Source: Paeniglutamicibacter antarcticus
GTDB lineage: Bacteria; Actinomycetota; Actinomycetes; Actinomycetales; Micrococcaceae
Assembly: GCF_900010755.1 (NCBI RefSeq)
Contig: NZ_CZJT01000109.1
Span: forward strand, 94,993-158,992
DNA length: 64,000 nt
Reading direction: 5' to 3'
In this document: one piece after another, positions 45,411-54,001 of the stretch
Layout of the letters: every line of letters begins with the position of its first letter
How positions within the stretch are numbered: the first letter of the stretch is position 1
Made by a program: the position numbers and the translations under genes
The notes under the pieces: model-generated
Databases searched by the model: none
Seen by the model: only the letters and a program-made list of their open reading frames with translations
Told to the model about the DNA's origin: nothing

Positions 45411-46700
45411 CTACATCTTTCGGGACGCATTGCCTCCGTGTTGCCCTCTTTTAGCAACGGATAACCGCATGAGTCTGTAGCAAATGCCGACTGCGAACAT
45501 CACAAGGCCGACTACGACTGCTGTCAGCGGAAGGGTCGCCACCAAAACAGTGCACCCAACCGCACCGGCAATGCCCACCCACCTGGGGCTCAACCTTGCA
45601 TCGGCCGGTTGCCTGACCGCTGCAAGGTTGGCGATTAAGTAATAAGTCAACACACCAAATGATGAGAACCCAATCGCGGTACGCAGGTCGAAGAAGACGA
45701 TCAGCACCACCACCACCATCCCGACCACCAGCTCGGCTCTGTGCGGCGTTGAAAACCGTGGATGAATGGTGGCCAGTGTGTGCGGCAGGTCGTGTTCGCG
45801 GGCCATCGCCATCGCTGTGCGCCCGATCCCGGCGATCAGCGCCAGCAAGGCGCCCAGCGAAGCCAAGGACGCGGCGATTTGCACGAGCGGCACAGCCCAC
45901 GACTGTCCCAAGGCAATGGCCAGTGGTTTGTCATGTGCGGCAATCCCCTCGACCCCCAAGGCGTTCAGCATGACCACGGCTACAACCGCATAGAGCACCA
46001 CAACAAGCCCCAAACTCAACCCGATGGCACGCGGAATCGTCCGCTGAGGGTCTCGAACTTCTTCGCCCAAGGTGGCGAGGCGGGCGTATCCGGCGAAGGC
46101 AAAGAACAGCAATCCTGCGCCCTGGAGGATACCGACCACTCCAGGGTCCATGCCCGGCCCGGATTCCCGCATACCTTGGCCGTCGACGGAAATCACGATG
46201 AGTACGACTGCCAGCAGTCCCAACACTGCCGCGACGATGATTTTTGCGGCGGCTGCCGTTCGGCTGATGCCGACATAGTTGACGCAAACGAGCAGTGCAA
46301 CGGCGGCCACCGCCACGGGCTTGACCCATGCTTCGGGGGCAACATAGGTGGCAAAGGTCAGGGCCATGGCAGCGGCTGAGGCGGTCTTGCCCACCACAAA
46401 TCCCCACCCTGCAATGAATCCCGGCCACGGGCCCAGCACCTCGCGACCGTACGCGTAGGTTCCTCCCGAGGTTGGATAACGGGCGGCAAGCTGCGCAGTG
46501 GACCTGGCATTCGCGTAGGCCAGTGCTGCGGCGATAAACAACGAAACCAGCAACCATGAGCCTGCCGCCGCGGCGGCCGGTGTTAATGCCGAAAAAAGCC
46601 CCGCCCCGATCATGGCGCTCAGGCCGATCATCACTGCGTCTTGGGTGCCGAGCCTTCTCCGTAGTTCAGGCTCCGTTGTTCTTCCGCCGAAATCCTTCAT
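45411..46700 (-). CDS. APC family amino acid permease
   Basis: 429 residues with about twelve membrane spans. The N-terminal LGTQDAVMIGLSAMIGAGLFS holds the conserved GAG loop of APC carriers. AARYPTSGGTYAYGREVLGP and FFAFAGYARLATLGEEVRDP are further family signatures. It lies 77 bases downstream of lhgO on the same strand, so amino acid or 2-oxoacid metabolism may link them. It is convergent with the BCCT gene, and no clear terminator is seen in the 59 bases between them. Confidence 0.9.
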   Translation of the reverse strand: MKDFGGRTTEPELRRRLGTQDAVMIGLSAMIGAGLFSALTPAAAAAGSWLLVSLFIAAALAYANARSTAQLAARYPTSGGTYAYGREVLGPWPGFIAGWGFVVGKTASAAAMALTFATYVAPEAWVKPVAVAAVALLVCVNYVGISRTAAAAKIIVAAVLGLLAVVLIVISVDGQGMRESGPGMDPGVVGILQGAGLLFFAFAGYARLATLGEEVRDPQRTIPRAIGLSLGLVVVLYAVVAVVMLNALGVEGIAAHDKPLAIALGQSWAVPLVQIAASLASLGALLALIAGIGRTAMAMAREHDLPHTLATIHPRFSTPHRAELVVGMVVVVLIVFFDLRTAIGFSSFGVLTYYLIANLAAVRQPADARLSPRWVGIAGAVGCTVLVATLPLTAVVVGLVMFAVGICYRLMRLSVAKRGQHGGNASRKM

Positions 46701-46777
46701 TCAATACAACTACAACAGGAAGATTAACAACAGGTGGAGCCTACGTGGGGCCAGCTTGTAATCGCCTCGGCAGGAAC

Positions 46778-47977
46778 TTACACCCGGATGCCCAGGTAGT
46801 TTTCCAAGACGTACGCGGCAATGGCCATGGACGAGGTCGCCGCGGGTGACGGCGCGTTGCGCAGCAACGTCACCGGCCCGACCTGGTCTACGGCGAAGTC
46901 GTCAAGGAGCGACCCGTCCTTCGCCCAGGCCTGTGCCCGGACTCCGGCGGCGGTCTTTTGGACCAAGTCAGAGGGCTGCAACTCAGGGATAAACGCCTGC
47001 GCAGACCTGAAATACAAGGGTTTGAACAGGGAAGCCGCAATTTCCTTGCCGCCCATTTTCCAGTGTTGCTTGGCCAAGGACGCGGCTCCTGGCCAACGCA
47101 GCGAATCCCAGGTGTCTCTCAGCGAGATCTGGCCCCAGGAGTATCCTTCGCGGGCCAAAGCAGGGACAGCATTGGGGCCCACATGCACGTCGTCGTAGAC
47201 GCCTCGGGTGAAGTGCACTCCCAAAAACGGGAATGCCGGATCGGGAACAGGGTAAATCATGCCTTTGACCAGATGGCCCCTTTCGGGAGCCAACGCCCAG
47301 TACTCGCCCCGGAAAGGAAGGATTTTCGGCGCTGGAGAAGCCCCGACCAAGGCTGCAACGGCGTCGGATTGGAGCCCGGCACAGACAATCAGCCGGTCAA
47401 AACGATGGGTTTGGGTAGGTGTTGAGACGGTGCAGCCTCCGTCAGAGCGTTGCACAGCCACCACCTCCTGGTTCAGCAGCACTTGGCCACCTGCCTTATG
47501 CACCCGTTGGGCCATGGTTTCGGCAATGCTGGTGTAGTCAACCACCGCAGTATGCGGCGAATGAAGCGCTGCCACACCTGCCGCGTGCGGTTCAATCTCG
47601 CGCAACTGTGTCTGCGTGAGCCTGGCAAGACCCGGCACCGTATTGATCCGTGAACGTCGTTCGATCTCGTTGAGGCGTTCCACTTCGCCGTGGTCAAGGG
47701 CCACCACCAGCTTGCCCACTTCCCGGTACGGCAACCCGTGCTCCTGGCAATATTCGCGGGTCAGTGCTCGGCCCTTGGCGCACAGCTGCGCCTTAAGCGA
47801 TCCTGGCTGGTAGTAGAGTCCCGCATGGACGACACCCGAGTTATGGCCGGTCTGGTGGACGGCAACCCGCTCTTCCTTTTCCAGTACAGTCACGTCAAAA
47901 TTCCCGGTATCGGCGAGCGCCTGCGCAATGGCCAGTCCCACGATCCCCGCACCGACAATTCCAACTTTTTCGTGCAT
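46778..47977 (-). CDS. lhgO: L-2-hydroxyglutarate oxidase/dehydrogenase
   Basis: 399 residues. The FAD site is VGIVGAGIVGLAIAQALAD, and VHQTGHNSGVVHAGLYYQPGS is the family signature of LhgO/L2HGDH, including the histidines near the flavin. It converts L-2-hydroxyglutarate to 2-oxoglutarate and passes electrons to the membrane quinone pool. It lies upstream of an APC permease on the same strand. Confidence 0.93.
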   Translation of the reverse strand: MHEKVGIVGAGIVGLAIAQALADTGNFDVTVLEKEERVAVHQTGHNSGVVHAGLYYQPGSLKAQLCAKGRALTREYCQEHGLPYREVGKLVVALDHGEVERLNEIERRSRINTVPGLARLTQTQLREIEPHAAGVAALHSPHTAVVDYTSIAETMAQRVHKAGGQVLLNQEVVAVQRSDGGCTVSTPTQTHRFDRLIVCAGLQSDAVAALVGASPAPKILPFRGEYWALAPERGHLVKGMIYPVPDPAFPFLGVHFTRGVYDDVHVGPNAVPALAREGYSWGQISLRDTWDSLRWPGAASLAKQHWKMGGKEIAASLFKPLYFRSAQAFIPELQPSDLVQKTAAGVRAQAWAKDGSLLDDFAVDQVGPVTLLRNAPSPAATSSMAIAAYVLENYLGIRV

Positions 47978-48122
47978 TCAATCCCCCGGGTATTCGCTAC
48001 AGCGCTGGCCCCGATCCCCCAGGGACAGCCGCTTCCTTCGAATAATCTCACGTCATCGACGCGTTTCAAATGCTTTTTCGACAATGGTCAACGTCCTAGA
48101 TGATGGAAGTAGGGTGGAGGAC

Positions 48123-49118
48123 ATGGTTCAGTGGATTGCCGATGTGCTCGGCCGCGGGTTTGAACAGCACACCTTGTCGTTGCCGGGCGGGGATGAAGCA
48201 ACGCTGGTTCGTTGCACCGAGCCCCCGGTCGATATTGTTTCCCAGTTCCGGAACGTCGATGTGCTCTACATCCACGGCTGGTCGGACTACTTTTTCCAAA
48301 AGGACCTCGCCAGGTTCTGGGCTTCACGTGGCGCCAGGTTTTTCGCACTCGATTTGCGGCGCTACGGGCGTAGCCTGCGCCCCGGACAGGTCCCGGGATT
48401 CATCACCGATCTTGCCGATTACGGGCAGGAGATCGATGCAGCGCTCCAGGTCATGGCGTCGGAGTCCGGCCTCGGAGCAGTATCGCGTGAACTGGTTTTA
48501 TTGGGGCATTCAACGGGCGGGCTGACCGCAAGCCTCTGGGCGGCAAACAACCCGGGCCGCGTCAGCGCCCTGGTCTTGAACAGCCCCTGGCTGGAGTTCC
48601 AGGCCAGCGGTGTGGTTCGTTCTGCGGTGGCACCATTGCTTGCTGCCGGTTCCCGGATCAATCCTGCCCGTCCGTTGCCGACCATCGATTCGGGGATCTA
48701 CACCCGGGCCGTGTCAACGGCGTTCGGCGGCGAATGGGACTACAACCTGCAATGGCGCCCGGAGCAGGGCTTCACGTTGACTCCCGGGTTCTTGAATGCG
48801 GTTTTCACCGCGCAGGCAAAGGTGGCACGCAAACTGAATATCGATGGCCCGGTGTTGGTGATGTTGTCTCAAAAAAGCTACCTGCATCCGCGTTGGAGCG
48901 AGAATGCCAAGACCGCAGATGTGGCGCTCAACGTCCAGGCCGTTGCTGCTCGGGCGGCAGACCTGGGGTCCGAGGTGTGTATCCGCAGATTCAGTGGCGC
49001 CTTCCACGATATTTTCCTCTCCCCGAAGGACATTCGTGAGAGCGCCTACTCGGCCATGGGCCGCTGGACCCAGAACGCCCTGGACCCTGACCGTTTTGCC
49101 CAGTGGAGCACCCTGTAG
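48123..49118 (+). CDS. alpha/beta hydrolase (monoacylglycerol-lipase-like)
   Basis: 331 residues from ATG 48123, which follows GGAGG closely; an ATG at 48084 is less likely because it has no ribosome site. The HGW oxyanion motif is LYIHGWSDYFF, the nucleophile is LLGHSTGGLTAS and the catalytic His is in FSGAFHDIFLS. There is no signal peptide. The substrate is probably a lipid or aryl ester. A perfect palindrome follows at 49163-49180. Confidence 0.85.
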   Translation: MVQWIADVLGRGFEQHTLSLPGGDEATLVRCTEPPVDIVSQFRNVDVLYIHGWSDYFFQKDLARFWASRGARFFALDLRRYGRSLRPGQVPGFITDLADYGQEIDAALQVMASESGLGAVSRELVLLGHSTGGLTASLWAANNPGRVSALVLNSPWLEFQASGVVRSAVAPLLAAGSRINPARPLPTIDSGIYTRAVSTAFGGEWDYNLQWRPEQGFTLTPGFLNAVFTAQAKVARKLNIDGPVLVMLSQKSYLHPRWSENAKTADVALNVQAVAARAADLGSEVCIRRFSGAFHDIFLSPKDIRESAYSAMGRWTQNALDPDRFAQWSTL

Positions 49119-49162
49119 GCAGGAATCTGTTTGAAGCTGAGCGGACCGCCGGTCGATCATGT

Positions 49163-49180
49163 GGTGGGGTTAACCCCACC
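49163..49180. terminator. Perfect palindrome GGTGGGGTTAACCCCACC
   Basis: Stem GGTGGGG/CCCCACC with loop TTAA, followed by TTT on the plus strand. It may be the terminator of the hydrolase gene, or an operator for the downstream kinase/regulator operon. Its perfect symmetry leaves both possible. Confidence 0.5.
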
Positions 49181-49294
49181 TTTCAGGTTCGGGACTTCCC
49201 CTGCGCGGGACGGCGGAACACCCCGCAGCCACAGCGACCCCCGTGGGGAAGAATTGAATCAAGACATTCAATCGCCCAACGAAAGGCGTCAGCC

Positions 49295-50569
49295 ATGAAC
49301 CACCAAGCACCCACCGGGCAAGAGCCCGGGGCGCTGCGTCGTTTCGGACGCGATCTTGGCTATAACCTCTCGACGTTTTTCACGGGTATCGTGGCCTTCG
49401 TCGTGGCAGTTACCCTGTTCTCGCTGGGCATCTCCACGGTGATCATCTACATTGGTGTGTTTGTTCTGCTCGGGGCGCTGTACTCGGCGACGTTCTTCGC
49501 CGAGGTTGAGCGCCAGATGGCTACCTGGGCCACCGGACAGTTGCCGCCAACTTACTACAAGCAATCCACGGCGACCTCGCGGTTGCGGCGTATGCTCGAC
49601 CCGTTGCGTGATGGCCAACGCTGGAAGGATTTACTCCACGCTGTCCTGTCTTTCCCCGTCCGGGTGCTTGCATTTTCGGTCACCATCAGCTGGATTGCCG
49701 CGGCCTTGGGAAGCTTGACCCAGTGGTTCTGGGACCGTTATCTGCCCTCAGACAACACGGATTTATGGGATCTCTTGGGCATTGCCCCGGATTACCACAC
49801 GTGGATCGAAATCGGGCTTGGCATCGTTTTCCTGCTGACCCTACCGCTAGTGCTCCGTGGACTATCGCTCTTGCAGCGCGCCCTGGCTGTTGGCTTGTTG
49901 ACCAACGAGCGCCAGGCATTGCGTGAGGAGACCAGCCGTTTGACCAGCTCACGCAGTTCCATCATCGCCGCCGAGGCCAGCACCCTGCGCAAGATCGAAC
50001 GTGACATCCACGACGGCCCGCAGCAGCGGATGGTCCGCATGAACATGGACCTTGAGGCAGCCAAGCGGCGGCTCGACCCGAATGACACCGACACCCGGGT
50101 GTTGCTCGACTCGGCCCTGGAACAGTCCCAGGGCGCCTTGGCCGAACTGCGGGCGCTTTCACGTGGCATCGCCCCGCCAGTGCTGACCGACCGTGGTCTG
50201 GTTTCCGCACTTGAGGCAGCTTCAGGCCGCTCACCGGTCCCCGTCAGCATGCGTGTCAGTGAGGCTGCCAGGTCGCGGTTCCCCGCCGAGGCCGAACAGG
50301 CTGCGTACTTTGCCGGGCTTGAATCGCTCACCAACGTCGCCAAGCACTCGAAGGCCACCGCATGCGAGCTGGCACTGGATCTTGCAGAGGGCGGATTGTT
50401 GCTTACCATCCAGGACAACGGGGTGGGCGGCGCCCACCTGGGCAAGGGCACCGGGCTTGCTGGGTTGGCAGACCGCTTGGCCGGCGTTGACGGGACACTG
50501 CACGTGGATTCCCCGGAAAACGCTGGAACCGTCGTCTCCGTGTTCATCCCGTTGGGAAAACATTCCTAG
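49295..50569 (+). CDS. Sensor histidine kinase with PspC/LiaS-like membrane sensor
   Basis: 424 residues from ATG 49295, with AAAGG upstream. Four hydrophobic segments lie in the first 200 residues. Residues about 230-420 form the kinase core: KIERDIHDGPQQRMVRM (phospho-His), AELRALSRGIAPPVL, GLESLTNVAKHSKAT (N-box), DNGVGGAHLGKG and GLADRLAGVDGTL (G-boxes). It matches the actinobacterial sensor-domain kinases that respond to envelope stress. It pairs with the response regulator at 50606. Confidence 0.92.
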   Translation: MNHQAPTGQEPGALRRFGRDLGYNLSTFFTGIVAFVVAVTLFSLGISTVIIYIGVFVLLGALYSATFFAEVERQMATWATGQLPPTYYKQSTATSRLRRMLDPLRDGQRWKDLLHAVLSFPVRVLAFSVTISWIAAALGSLTQWFWDRYLPSDNTDLWDLLGIAPDYHTWIEIGLGIVFLLTLPLVLRGLSLLQRALAVGLLTNERQALREETSRLTSSRSSIIAAEASTLRKIERDIHDGPQQRMVRMNMDLEAAKRRLDPNDTDTRVLLDSALEQSQGALAELRALSRGIAPPVLTDRGLVSALEAASGRSPVPVSMRVSEAARSRFPAEAEQAAYFAGLESLTNVAKHSKATACELALDLAEGGLLLTIQDNGVGGAHLGKGTGLAGLADRLAGVDGTLHVDSPENAGTVVSVFIPLGKHS

Positions 50570-50592
50570 CCATTTCCCGGGATGGCGGCGGC

Positions 50593-50598
50593 TAAGCT
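50593..50598 (+). promoter_or_regulatory. -10 box TAAGCT, leaderless internal promoter
   Basis: TAAGCT ends 7 bases before GTG 50606 and could give a leaderless regulator transcript separate from the kinase message. Confidence 0.4.
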
Positions 50599-50605
50599 TG
50601 GTTCC

Positions 50606-51259
50606 GTGCGCATTGTCATAGCCGAGGATTCGGTCCTGCTCCGTGAAGGTTTGGTCCGTCTCCTGCGTGAGAGCGGTGCCGAGGTGTTGGCCGCCGTGTC
50701 CAACAAGGACGAGCTGCTGGCCGCGGTTCATGAGCACTCCCCCGAGATGGTGCTCACCGATGTGCGCATGCCCCCGGGATTCAGCAACGAAGGTTTGCGT
50801 GCAGCCGAAAAAATCCGTGCCCAATACCCGCACATTGGCATCCTGGTGCTTTCCCAATACGTCGAGCTGACCTACGCAACCGACCTATTGGCAGGGGCTT
50901 CGGCACCCGGAGCCGGCGGGCTCGGTTACCTGCTCAAGGACCGCATCGCCAGGCTCGAAGAAATGACCGACGCACTGGAACGGATCCATGCCGGCGGGGT
51001 GGTACTTGACCCGGAAGTGGTTTCCGCTGCGTTCAGCAAGCCCCGCAGCAACCCGCTGGAAACCCTGACGCCCAGGGAACGCGATGTATTGGGGCTGATG
51101 GCCGAGGGGCGGACCAATGCAGCCATCGCGCAGGCGTTGTTCCTTTCGGCGGGAGCCGTGGAGAAGAACATTTCCTCGATTTTCACCAAAATGGGTCTGG
51201 CGCCCACCCAAGACGACCACCGCCGGGTGTTGGCAGTGCTCGCCTGGATGAAGGCCTAG
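50606..51259 (+). CDS. LuxR/NarL-family response regulator
   Basis: 217 residues from GTG 50606 (an ATG at 50582 adds eight residues). The receiver reads VRIVIAEDSVLLREG with phospho-acceptor Asp52 (VLTDVRMPPG). The HTH is LTPRERDVLGLMAEGRTNAAI then LSAGAVEKNISSIFTKMGL. It is downstream of and paired with the kinase at 49295. The next gene starts 8 bases after its stop with AGGAG, so the three are probably one operon. Confidence 0.92.
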   Translation: MRIVIAEDSVLLREGLVRLLRESGAEVLAAVSNKDELLAAVHEHSPEMVLTDVRMPPGFSNEGLRAAEKIRAQYPHIGILVLSQYVELTYATDLLAGASAPGAGGLGYLLKDRIARLEEMTDALERIHAGGVVLDPEVVSAAFSKPRSNPLETLTPRERDVLGLMAEGRTNAAIAQALFLSAGAVEKNISSIFTKMGLAPTQDDHRRVLAVLAWMKA

Positions 51260-51267
51260 GAGATACG

Positions 51268-51945
51268 TTGAGTGATGACATGAGCGGCGTCGAGGAATTG
51301 TTTTCCATACAGGTCACCGATGCGAGTGTGTCGGCTGCCCACTGCCATCCGGAAGGCGCAGTGGCCACGGTGGTGCTGGCCCATGGAGCCGGAGCCGGAA
51401 TGGACCACCCGTTTTTGACCGGCTTCGCTTCTGCCTTGAACGAACTAAAAATCGCAACGCTGCGCTTCAACTTCCCCTACGTTGAAGCCGGAAAGAAATT
51501 CCCCGACAGGCCGCCGGTCGCCATCGAAACGTGGCGTGCGGTCATGGCAGTTGCCGCTGCGCGCACTGCCGGTGAGCCGGTGTTCGCCGCGGGAAAATCC
51601 TTTGGCGGGCGCATGGCTTCAATGGCCGCCGCCGAGGGCATGGAAGGCGCAGGGTTGATATTCCTTGGCTATCCGTTGCATGCCCCGGGGAAACCGGAAA
51701 AGCTCCGCGACGAGCACCTCTACGGCATCGAAGCGCCCATGCTCTTCCTGCAAGGGACCCGGGATCCGTTTGCGCAGCCCGGGGAGCTGGAACCCGTGGT
51801 TGAACGGATCGGCTCGACCGCAACGCTGAAATGGTTCGAGGGCGGGGACCATTCATTCAAGGTCGCGCGCTCCAAACGCACCCCCGAGCAGGACGGCGCG
51901 TGGCTTGCGGACTCGGTGCTGGAATTCGTGCATGCCAGGGCATAG
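51268..51945 (+). CDS. alpha/beta hydrolase (KANL3/Tex30 or dienelactone-hydrolase-like)
   Basis: 225 residues from TTG 51268; AGGAG at 51258-51262 overlaps the regulator stop and supports this rare start. VVLAHGAGAGMDHPF is the oxyanion strand, AAGKSFGGRMAS the nucleophile elbow, GTRDPFAQP the acid and GGDHSFKV the His. It belongs to the small DLH-like hydrolases. Its place in a two-component operon suggests a stress-related role, but the substrate is unknown. Confidence 0.82.
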   Translation: MSDDMSGVEELFSIQVTDASVSAAHCHPEGAVATVVLAHGAGAGMDHPFLTGFASALNELKIATLRFNFPYVEAGKKFPDRPPVAIETWRAVMAVAAARTAGEPVFAAGKSFGGRMASMAAAEGMEGAGLIFLGYPLHAPGKPEKLRDEHLYGIEAPMLFLQGTRDPFAQPGELEPVVERIGSTATLKWFEGGDHSFKVARSKRTPEQDGAWLADSVLEFVHARA

Positions 51946-52018
51946 CGTCTTGTCGCGGTAGCCATGTGGCCGGGCCCGAAAGTTCCGGTGGCACCCGGTG
52001 AACTAAAACTCCGGAGGA

Positions 52019-53707
52019 TCAAAGCCCTGGCAGGATCAGCTCCCGGACCTGCTTACGCAGGATCTTGCCGAGCATCGAGCGTGGCAGGTCCTCGACGGCA
52101 ATAATCCGTTTGGGGACCTTGTACCCCGCAAGTTGGCTGCGGCAGTGCTCGCGCAACGCTGCCTCATCCAGGGTGAACCCGGGTTCGAGTTCCACGGCGG
52201 CAATCACCGTTTCCCCTCCGCCGTCCAGCGGATGGCCCACAGCTGCTGCGTCCTTGACCGAGGGGTGTAGACACAGCACCGATTCAACCTCGGTCGGCGA
52301 GACGTTGAACCCTCCGGTGATGATCAGTTCCTTGGCCCGGTCCACGATCGTGGCAAACCCGTCGGCATCAACTGTCACCACGTCACCGGTGCGCAGCCAG
52401 CCGTCGGGGAGCAACACCGTTTGGGTTTCCCGGGGGTTGTTCCAATAGCCCTTGAACACCTGCGGGCCCTTGACCAAAAGCTCGCCAGGTTCCCCCTGGG
52501 CAACTTCGGTTTCGGGATCCCCCAGCTTGACCACCTTGATCTGGGTGGACGGAAACGGCAGCCCGATGGTTCCGGCTTTCCTAGTGGTGTGCAGCGGATT
52601 GCCCAGAGCCACCGGCGAGGTTTCGGTCATCCCGTAGCCCTCCACCAGGGGCCCTCCGGCCACCGATTCCCACAACCGGGCCACGTCGACCGGCAGGTTC
52701 ATGGCACCGGAAATGCAGTACTTGGCTGAGCGCAATGAGATGCCCTGGTGCTGGGCTGCGATCACCGTGCGTTCGTAGACCGGCGGAACAGCACTGAAAA
52801 TGGTCACCGGGGACTTTTTCATGGCCGCCAGGATCAAGTCCGGGTCGAACTTGGGGAAAAGCACCAGCAAACCCTGTTTGAGTACCCCGAAGGTCAGGTA
52901 CATGGTCATGCCGAAGGCATGGAACATGGGCAAGACCGCGTAGAAAATTTCCTTGCGGGGCTGTGCCCCCGGCATCCAGGCGGCACCTTGCAAGGCGTTG
53001 GAATGCAGGTTAAAGTGGGTGAGCATCGCTCCCTTGGGGTTCCCTGTGGTTCCCGAGGTGTATTGAATGACCGCCACGTCTTGGACATCGGGGTGGGGGT
53101 GACTCGCCTCGAGGGTTCCGCCGGACAGCAGTTCCTTCCACGAGGTGGTGCCCGGGGCCGGGGCCGTCAGCGAGGCCTTGGTTTCACGAAGCCGCTTCAC
53201 CGGCAGGTTTAATGCGAGGCGTTTGACCGCAGGGAACGCGTCAAGCAGGTTCACGGAGATCACGTGGCCGGGCTGGATTCCTGCCGGGAATTCATTGATG
53301 GCAGGGGCCGTCTTGTCCCACACGATGGCGACCTGCGCCCGGTGGTCCTCGAATTGTCCGGCAAGTTCGCGCGAGGTGTAGAGCGGGTTGTGTTCAACCA
53401 CCACCGCGCCCAGGCGCAGGATCGCGTAGAAGGCAATGACATGCTGCGGGCAGTTCGGCAGGATCAGGGCAACCCTGTCGCCGGCCGTGACGCCCAACCG
53501 GCGCAGTCCCTCCGCGGCCCGCTCCACCTGCTGGCCCAAACCGGAGTAGCTGGTACGGCGCCCGAAGAACTCGGTTGCCGGGCTTTCTCCGGCTTCCGCG
53601 ACCGCGCGCTCAAACATCACCGTCAACGACTCGGTGGGGAGCTCAATTTCTGCCGGGACACCCGGCTGGTAATTCTTCACCCAGGGCTGCATATCGCTGT
53701 TCTCCAT
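52019..53707 (-). CDS. Long-chain fatty-acid-CoA ligase (FadD type)
   Basis: 562 residues. The P-loop is YTSGTTGNPKGAMLTH and the A-motif is GYGMTETSPVALG. The hinge DGWLRTGDVVTVDADGFATI is followed by DRAKELIITGGFNVSP, and the catalytic Lys lies near LPRSMLGKILRK. It activates long-chain fatty acids for beta-oxidation or lipid synthesis. It is divergent from the primase-helicase gene, with 294 bases between the two in which I see no other gene. Confidence 0.93.
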   Translation of the reverse strand: MENSDMQPWVKNYQPGVPAEIELPTESLTVMFERAVAEAGESPATEFFGRRTSYSGLGQQVERAAEGLRRLGVTAGDRVALILPNCPQHVIAFYAILRLGAVVVEHNPLYTSRELAGQFEDHRAQVAIVWDKTAPAINEFPAGIQPGHVISVNLLDAFPAVKRLALNLPVKRLRETKASLTAPAPGTTSWKELLSGGTLEASHPHPDVQDVAVIQYTSGTTGNPKGAMLTHFNLHSNALQGAAWMPGAQPRKEIFYAVLPMFHAFGMTMYLTFGVLKQGLLVLFPKFDPDLILAAMKKSPVTIFSAVPPVYERTVIAAQHQGISLRSAKYCISGAMNLPVDVARLWESVAGGPLVEGYGMTETSPVALGNPLHTTRKAGTIGLPFPSTQIKVVKLGDPETEVAQGEPGELLVKGPQVFKGYWNNPRETQTVLLPDGWLRTGDVVTVDADGFATIVDRAKELIITGGFNVSPTEVESVLCLHPSVKDAAAVGHPLDGGGETVIAAVELEPGFTLDEAALREHCRSQLAGYKVPKRIIAVEDLPRSMLGKILRKQVRELILPGL

Positions 53708-54001
53708 CGTCCAATCATTCCACCAAACCGGGGGATGACTTCGTGGTGGGTGGCGGTTTCACTCTCGGCGCGTGCCGGGACGGCGCCCCGTGTCAGAAGG
53801 CGCATCCCCGCCTCGCCGCATGGGCCACCCGAAATGCGGCTTCCGGCAAATCTCCGGCAGCTCCCGGGGCCACGGACGAACCCGGTGACGCTGGGAGTTG
53901 CTTCCACACAGGGTGTCACATGCGCGGGTTTCCGCGGCAAACCGGCAATAATTAGTTCAAGCTTTCGAACCAATGCCGCCCAAATCGTGGAGAATGGGAA
54001 C

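Noticed and set aside
53264..54001. Upstream extension of the primase-helicase frame
   Set aside because: It is antisense to fadD, with composition typical of a shadow frame; GTG 54002 has a plausible ribosome site and begins the coding character.
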